Assembly: GCA_937905985.1 (NCBI GenBank) | Contig: CALCWC010000044.1 | Location: forward strand, 18,888 to 82,887 | Length of the DNA: 64,000 nt | Direction: 5' to 3' | Source of the DNA: an uncultured Verrucomicrobiales bacterium | Lineage (GTDB): Bacteria > Verrucomicrobiota > Verrucomicrobiia > Verrucomicrobiales > Akkermansiaceae | Part shown: positions 60,038 through 64,000 of the stretch, in pieces | Position numbering within the stretch: the first letter of the stretch is position 1 | How the letters are laid out: every line of letters starts with the position of its first letter | The notes under the pieces: model-generated | Seen by the model: the letters and a program-made list of their open reading frames with translations, nothing else | The model's database searches: none | What the model was told of the DNA's origin: nothing | Made by a program: the position numbers and the translations under genes

Positions 60038-60110
60038 GCCTCCGTAGCTCAGTTGGTAGAGCAGTTGACTCTTAATCAATTTGTCCGCGGTTCGAGCCCG
60101 CGCGGGGGTA
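60038..60110 (+). tRNA. tRNA-Lys (CTT)
   Basis: Acceptor GCCTCCG with CGGGGGT (two G-T pairs), D arm GCTC..GAGC, anticodon loop CTCTTAA (anticodon CTT), T arm CGCGG/CCGCG. 39 bp after tRNA-Thr. Confidence 0.93.
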
Positions 60111-60113
60111 CGC

Positions 60114-60152
60114 AACAGGGGAAGGATTGAAAAATCCTTCCCCTGTTCCTTT
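60114..60152 (+). terminator. Terminator of tRNA unit
   Basis: A perfect 15-bp stem AACAGGGGAAGGATT (60114-60128) with its inverse (60133-60147), loop GAAA, then CCTTT. Confidence 0.75.
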
Positions 60153-60234
60153 AGACCCCTCCCACCCCCGTTCGTCCCGCCCCAAAAACGGCCATTTAGC
60201 CCGATGAAGGGACGGGGAACGGGTGTGGCGTGCG

Positions 60235-60420
60235 CGCTGTTTTTTGCGTGCGGACGCGGATAACATCGCGCTTGTCGCTCCCGTTTTGCAGCGGCATCCG
60301 CCCGCCTGCGCCGAAGTCTGCGGCGTGCCGAGACCGCCGCGCATGGCCCCGACTCCCCGAAGTTTCGGCTTGTCTCGGCGTAGCATGGGCGCGGAGCGCC
60401 AAGCGAAGACGGAAGGGGAG
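60235..60420 (+). repeat. Interspersed repeat copy 3 (left of Abi gene)
   Basis: Blocks GCGGCATCCGCCCGCCTGC, GCGGCGTGCCGAGACCGCCG, TGTCTCGGCGTAGC and GCGAAGACGGA (60403-60413). The same order recurs at 61960-62150. The rest of the gap 60153-60629 shows only GC-rich hairpins and no gene. Confidence 0.7.
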
Positions 60421-60629
60421 TCGCCTCAACACCACCGGCGGCCCCGTTCAAGGCGCGGTAAGGCGGGGTGGGTTAACCGCGAAGCGTGTTGACCCCGATA
60501 GGGGCGAGGGCGCGCCTGAGTCAACGTAGCTGTACCGACTTGCTCGGTACAGCATAGACGGGCCGCGCCATAGGCGCGCGAATTTATCAAACTGCGCTAC
60601 ACTAGACCTGCGGATGGCAAAAAATTAGA

Positions 60630-60658
60630 TTGACATGCGCCGTGTTTTGGAATAGAAA
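60630..60658 (+). promoter_or_regulatory. Predicted promoter of Abi gene
   Basis: TTGACA (60630-60635), 17-bp spacer, TAGAAA (60653-60658); leader ~110 nt. Confidence 0.5.
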
Positions 60659-60734
60659 GAAGCCAGTCAGGTGGGGAGTCTGTTTTCAGGCTCACGCTGC
60701 ATCCAATGTAGTGTTAAGACCACGTTTTTTATTT

Positions 60735-60762
60735 GGCCCTGGATGCCTCGGCATCCAGGGCC
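60735..60762 (+). promoter_or_regulatory. 13-bp hairpin in the Abi leader
   Basis: GGCCCTGGATGCC (60735-60747) with GGCATCCAGGGCC (60750-60762), ending 12 nt before the ATG. Too close to the start to be a terminator; it could limit ribosome access. Confidence 0.45.
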
Positions 60763-60774
60763 ATCTCATAAGCC

Positions 60775-61785
60775 ATGGGGCCAATCTCAAACAGTCCGGA
60801 AGAACTCGCTGCATCCCTCGTCAGACGTGGAATGCAGAGTTCCCAAGGATTGGTTGGCTCTGCCCTGCAAACGGAAATTGCCGAAAGGCTGCGCTTCATC
60901 AGTTTTCACAGGTTGTCGCCGTACTGGGCGGTCGCCGACCCCATGGGCATAGCCGGCAATGCCGTAGAATCCCGGTTCCGGCCCGGCACCTATTGGGAAA
61001 GCGTGTTGGCGCGCTATATGTTCGACCGAAAGTTGCGCCTCGCTGTGTTCGATGCAATTTCCCGCATTGAGATTGCGCTTCGCACGCAGATTGCGTATTG
61101 GTGGGTTCATGAAACCGGGAATGATTTCCCGCAAAAGGACCATAACAACTACCAGTCGGCTTTCAGGGTGAGCGAGCTCTTTGACGATGTGAACCGCTGC
61201 TTCAGGAGCAGCCAAACCGCCGAAACCTTGTTCTATAAAAACAACTGCCGCATCACCGATGCGCGCGACCTCCCCATCCGCGCATTCGTGGAATACACCT
61301 CGTTCGGCAATATCAGGAAACTCCTCACAGCCGGATTCAAAACCACCTCTTTGGTTCCAGGCATGGTTGCCTGCAATATGGGCATGCCGGGGGATTTGCC
61401 CTTCTTCCTCTCCGTCGTCTCCGTGTTGAATGATGTCAGGAATGCCTGCGCCCACCAGTCGCGCGTGTGGAACAACCGCTGGCTTGGCAGGCGCGGCGAT
61501 GAAATCTTGAAACGGAGTGCCAATCCCCTGTGGAACTACACTTGGGATGAGGTCAGTCGCACGTGGTGTGTACACGGTGGGGGCGACAAACTCGTGCTTT
61601 CCCTGTCCTCCTCCGCAGCGGTGTTGACGGCATGCCAAATCATCATCAAGACCATTGCTCCCCGCAGCCAGTGGTCTTCGCGCATATTGAACCTGATTGC
61701 CGAACACACCCCGCACAAACATGCATACAGGGCTATGGGGTTCACCAATCCGTATTGGCCGCAACACCCCTTCTGGCAGCGCTAG
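60775..61785 (+). CDS. Abi_2 family abortive-infection protein (HEPN)
   Basis: 336 residues. Abi_2 (AbiD/AbiF) features: LRFISFHRLSPYWAVADPMG, FDRKLRLAVFDAISRIEIAL, VEYTSFGNIRKLL, and the HEPN-type RNase motif in VRNACAHQSRVWNNR (R-x4-H). These proteins are predicted RNases that stop phage growth. Single gene with its own promoter, between two direct copies of an interspersed repeat, so probably a mobile defence cassette. Confidence 0.82.
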   Translation: MGPISNSPEELAASLVRRGMQSSQGLVGSALQTEIAERLRFISFHRLSPYWAVADPMGIAGNAVESRFRPGTYWESVLARYMFDRKLRLAVFDAISRIEIALRTQIAYWWVHETGNDFPQKDHNNYQSAFRVSELFDDVNRCFRSSQTAETLFYKNNCRITDARDLPIRAFVEYTSFGNIRKLLTAGFKTTSLVPGMVACNMGMPGDLPFFLSVVSVLNDVRNACAHQSRVWNNRWLGRRGDEILKRSANPLWNYTWDEVSRTWCVHGGGDKLVLSLSSSAAVLTACQIIIKTIAPRSQWSSRILNLIAEHTPHKHAYRAMGFTNPYWPQHPFWQR

Positions 61786-61959
61786 ACCGCCACCGCGCCC
61801 GTCCCGCATATTCGCCCAGCGGATTTTCACCCCGCTATGCATCTAAATCACACCCGACAACGCTTGGAATTTGGGGGGGCTCTTTTGCCCGATAAAGGAG
61901 CGCAGTGTTATTTATTTGGGAATAAATATATCTGGCAGGGTTGAGGTGTTGTGTAGTTT

Positions 61960-62150
61960 GGCACGCGTGTATAACGACGCGCTTGACGCGCTCGTTGTGC
62001 GGCGGCATGCGCCCGCCTACGCCGAAGGCTGCGGCGTGACGAGACCGCCGCGTATTGCCCCGCTCGCGGGGCTTGAATAACCGCGCCCGGCCTGTCTCGG
62101 CGTAGCCTTGGCGAAGACGGACGCGCGAATTTTGCAAATCCTAAATCCCA
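61960..62150 (+). repeat. Interspersed repeat copy 4 (right of Abi gene)
   Basis: GCGGCATGCGCCCGCCTACG, GCGGCGTGACGAGACCGCCG, TGTCTCGGCGTAGC and GCGAAGACGGA (62111-62121), then CAAATCCTAAATCCC. Direct-orientation partner of 60235-60420; the gap 61786-62159 holds nothing else. Confidence 0.7.
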
Positions 62151-62159
62151 AATCCAAAA

Positions 62160-63122
62160 TTAGATGCGGAAATATCGACGTGCTGACGCTTCGGTGCCGT
62201 TCCCCGCGTACACGTACCGTGTACGCAGCAGGCTGGAATCTCGGTGACCCATTTCGAGTTGGAGAGCGGGGAAGTTGCGGAAATGCACCGCGTGGTAGGT
62301 GGCGAAGGTGTGGCGGCAAACATCTTGCCGCCAGGGGTGGGCGGTCTCCTTGCTCCACCCGGCCGCCTTGCGCAACTCCCGCCAGCGCTGCACCCAGCGG
62401 CGCGGGATGTCGTGCCGCAGGGCGTCGATGTTCCCGCAGCGCAGCGGCACCACGCGCCCGCCGCCCGTCTTGCTCGTGGTGGGACGCACCACCACGCGCT
62501 GGTTCTGCCAGTCGATGTCGCGTTCGGGGTCAATCCTGCTCACCTCCGTGGGGCGGATGCCGCAGTAGAGCATCAGGTGCAATGACAACTGCATATCCCG
62601 GTGTTCCGGCAGCTGTGCCGCCGCCTCCAGACGCTCCACTTCCTCAATCGTCAGCGGCTCTATCGGCTTTTCCACCACATCCGGCACTTCTACTCGCGAC
62701 ACCGGGTTGACATCGCACCAATCATGCTTGATAGCCGTGGAAAACACCCCGCTCAATATCGCCCGCGCCTTCCGATACTGCGCCGCGCTCCCGCCATACG
62801 CCGTTTCCAGATACCGCCGACAATCCTCTGACGTAACACTCCGCACCCGCCGCTCCGCAAGCCCGGGATTCCGCACCATCAGACGCTTGCAAAGATACCG
62901 AAAGTCCACAATCGACCGCGCCCTCAATCCTTTCCGCTTCCTATCCTCCAATGCGGTTTCCACGGCCTTGGCAAAGTTCACCGTCCTTTCCCGCAGCCTC
63001 AACTGTTCCTCCCCCAACTGAATGCACGCGCGCGCCCGTTTCACGCGCCCTCGCCCCCGCGCCAATGCCTCCCGAGCCACCAGCGCAGCCTCCAGCACAT
63101 CTATTCCCGTACTGCGAAGCAC
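62160..63122 (-). CDS. Tyrosine recombinase 2 (candidate invertase)
   Basis: 320 residues from GTG 63122; an upstream ATG frame carries the N-terminus in another phase. Same family as recombinase 1: LYCGIRPTEVSRI, TTSKTGGGRVVPLR, DVCRHTFATYH and SSLLRTRYVYAG, with a shared block EVPDVVEKPIEPLTIEEVER. The HxxR His is Asp here too. It faces away from the Glf-like gene, with a predicted invertible promoter between them. The catalytic domain is intact; whether it is active depends on how the 5' end is translated. Confidence 0.85.
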   Translation of the reverse strand: MLRSTGIDVLEAALVAREALARGRGRVKRARACIQLGEEQLRLRERTVNFAKAVETALEDRKRKGLRARSIVDFRYLCKRLMVRNPGLAERRVRSVTSEDCRRYLETAYGGSAAQYRKARAILSGVFSTAIKHDWCDVNPVSRVEVPDVVEKPIEPLTIEEVERLEAAAQLPEHRDMQLSLHLMLYCGIRPTEVSRIDPERDIDWQNQRVVVRPTTSKTGGGRVVPLRCGNIDALRHDIPRRWVQRWRELRKAAGWSKETAHPWRQDVCRHTFATYHAVHFRNFPALQLEMGHRDSSLLRTRYVYAGNGTEASARRYFRI

Positions 63123-63124
63123 CT

Positions 63125-63277
63125 CTAATGCAGCCTGCTCTCTCTCGCTCTCCTCCCTGTCTCGGCGTATCGCAGAGAAGCCGGAAGCACTTCCAGTGCC
63201 GCCCGCTCCTTGTCACGACAAAGCTCGGACGCACCGCGTCCTGCGTAGTCGGATGTCTTCTTGTTTTCCGTGTTCAT
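63125..63277 (-). pseudogene. Frameshifted N-terminal piece of recombinase 2
   Basis: 50 codons from ATG 63277 (MNTENKKTSDYAGRG...) that include ERAALEVL, then end at TAG 63125-63127. The same AALEVL is encoded again in the main frame just before GTG 63122 (TTAGAGGTG). Between the copies lies a short stretch resembling the TCTCGGCGTA..GAAG interspersed repeat, so a repeat insertion with duplication probably broke the frame. Restart two bases after the stop could still yield product. Confidence 0.55.
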
Positions 63278-63289
63278 TGTGTTCTCGCT

Positions 63290-63453
63290 TTGCTAATGGG
63301 TAGTCAAACCTTTTTTCAGAAAAAATCGAGCTTGCCGATACAAAGGTTCAGGTATGCCCATGGACGGGACCCTTATGCGGATGTTGCCTTACTTCATGAC
63401 TTGGTAACAATTGAATTTGTTGATGAAATAGGCCATCAAACACCCATTAGCAA
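63290..63453. promoter_or_regulatory. Predicted invertible promoter element, locus C (currently OFF)
   Basis: Inverted repeats: TTGCTAATGGGTA (63290-63302) next to recombinase 2 and ACCCATTAGCAA (63442-63453) next to the Glf-like gene, enclosing 139 bp. GTCAA at 63303-63307 is TTGAC read toward the recombinase. The A/T tract TTTTTTCAGAAAAAA (63311-63325) precedes it. As sequenced the -35 points at the recombinase, where no good -10 exists. Confidence 0.65.
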
Positions 63454-63457
63454 TGGG

Positions 63458-63463
63458 TATACT
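63458..63463 (+). promoter_or_regulatory. Fixed -10 box (TATACT) of switchable promoter, locus C
   Basis: TATACT outside the segment, 35 nt before the ATG of the Glf-like gene. Now preceded at 16 bp by TCAAAC; inversion would supply TTGACT. Confidence 0.5.
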
Positions 63464-63498
63464 ACTCACCTATCTTTTGAGGCGTACGTGAACCCGAG

Positions 63499-64000
63499 AT
63501 GAAAGTCGCAGTAATAGGAGCCGGAGTTTCCGGCCTTTCCGCCGCGTGCATGTTGTCAGAGCGCGGGTGCGATGTTGTTGTCTTTGAGAAAGCGTCACGC
63601 GTAGGAGGGCTCGTCAAATGCGAAGTGGTGGACGGAGTGTTGTACCACCGTGTGGGCGGACACGTGTTCAACTCCCGCCGCGCGGACGTGCTGGAGTGGT
63701 TCTGGAAGCACTTCGACAGGGAGCGCGATTTCCACAAGGCAATCCGGCATGCGGTTGTCTCGCTCGCCGACGGAACGAATGTGGACTACCCCATAGAGAA
63801 CCACCTCTACCAGATGCCGGCGGACATGCGGCATGCCGTCATTGCAGATTTGATGGAGATACAACGGGGAGGCTACAAGGATTCGTCCAATTTCGATGAA
63901 TTCCTGCGCCACCGGTTCGGCATGACCCTCTACAACGAGTATTTTGCGCCCTACAACCGGAAGATATGGGGGCGCTCCCTCACGGATGTCCCGCTGGCGT
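63499..64000 (+). CDS. Glf-like FAD-dependent oxidoreductase, 3'-truncated by window edge
   Basis: 167 residues visible. N-terminal dinucleotide motif KVAVIGAGVSGLSAACMLSE and VVFEKASRVGGL (FAD binding), then HRVGGHVFNSRRADVLEWF and YFAPYNRKIWGRSLTDVP, which resemble UDP-galactopyranose mutase and related protoporphyrinogen-oxidase-fold enzymes of surface polysaccharide clusters. Probably the first gene of a glycan operon continuing past the window, controlled by the predicted invertible promoter just upstream. Exact reaction unproven. Confidence 0.7.
   Translation, partial: MKVAVIGAGVSGLSAACMLSERGCDVVVFEKASRVGGLVKCEVVDGVLYHRVGGHVFNSRRADVLEWFWKHFDRERDFHKAIRHAVVSLADGTNVDYPIENHLYQMPADMRHAVIADLMEIQRGGYKDSSNFDEFLRHRFGMTLYNEYFAPYNRKIWGRSLTDVPLA

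Noticed and set aside
60755..60790. Hairpin at 60735-60762 as a Rho-independent terminator
   Set aside because: The T-run lies before the stem, not after it, on the plus strand, and the minus strand has A rather than T after the stem.
63311..63502. Open frame ending ..TTHLSFEAYVNPR whose TGA overlaps the Glf-like ATG
   Set aside because: It looked like the 3' remnant of a disrupted operon gene, but it lies mostly inside the predicted invertible segment, has no start and no recognised domain; kept as a coincidence unless homologues are found.

Overview
The window is GC-rich bacterial chromosome. Housekeeping genes (mfd, hrpB, pyrG, ftsH, glnS, ribBA, hemW) have strongly GC-rich third positions, and FtsH carries a [14 protein letters not shown] AAA motif that I associate with the PVC superphylum. 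Together with meso-DAP dehydrogenase and many small interspersed hairpin repeats, this suggests a gut-type Verrucomicrobiota (Akkermansia-like). That placement is an inference; no rRNA gene is present.

Layout. 1-4.4 kb: 3' part of a dynamin-like GTPase gene, a DUF697-like membrane partner, TM2 and small membrane proteins, a secreted 20-residue-repeat protein and a DUF1232 protein. 4.5-7.6 kb: shikimate kinase, PDZ protein, ankyrin protein. 7.7-14.5 kb: two acyltransferase-3 family membrane proteins on either side of mfd. 14.8-20.1 kb: hrpB, an AAA/DUF4143 ATPase, meso-DAP dehydrogenase. 20.8-32.1 kb: a complete type I-C CRISPR-Cas locus (cas3-5-8-7-4-1-2) with about 52 repeats. 32-38.6 kb: galE, transaldolase, a winged-helix regulator, pyrG, a sodium/solute symporter. 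38.5-47.9 kb: a stack of mobile DNA: a two-gene toxin-antitoxin island flanked by 37-bp direct repeats, a RAYT/REP element, and a 5.4-kb island flanked by ~125-bp direct repeats that carries AbiE, an acyl-ligase/ACP/acyltransferase cassette and a tyrosine recombinase. 47.9-59.7 kb: a core block (rsfS, ftsH, RelA/SpoT, ribBA, glnS, L,D-transpeptidase, ybeY, tadA, Sel1 protein, hemW). 59.9-64 kb: two tRNAs, an Abi_2 HEPN gene between interspersed repeats, a second tyrosine recombinase, and the start of a Glf-like flavoprotein gene.

Main discovery: three loci (14359-14532, 45562-45736, 63290-63453) share one architecture that looks like a family of invertible promoters. Each has 12-13-bp inverted repeats starting (T)ACCCAT, with inner bases that differ between loci but match within a locus, around a 139-149-bp segment. 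One segment edge carries TTGAC, which would complete a -35 box. In the sequenced orientation this half-promoter points away from the neighbouring surface-glycan gene. Inversion would put it exactly 16 bp from a fixed -10 (TATACT, TAGAAT, TATACT) in front of, respectively, an acyltransferase gene, the acyl cassette and the Glf-like gene. Paralogous tyrosine recombinases lie next to two of the three. The reading is site-specific phase variation of cell-surface glycan modification, with all three loci OFF in this assembly.
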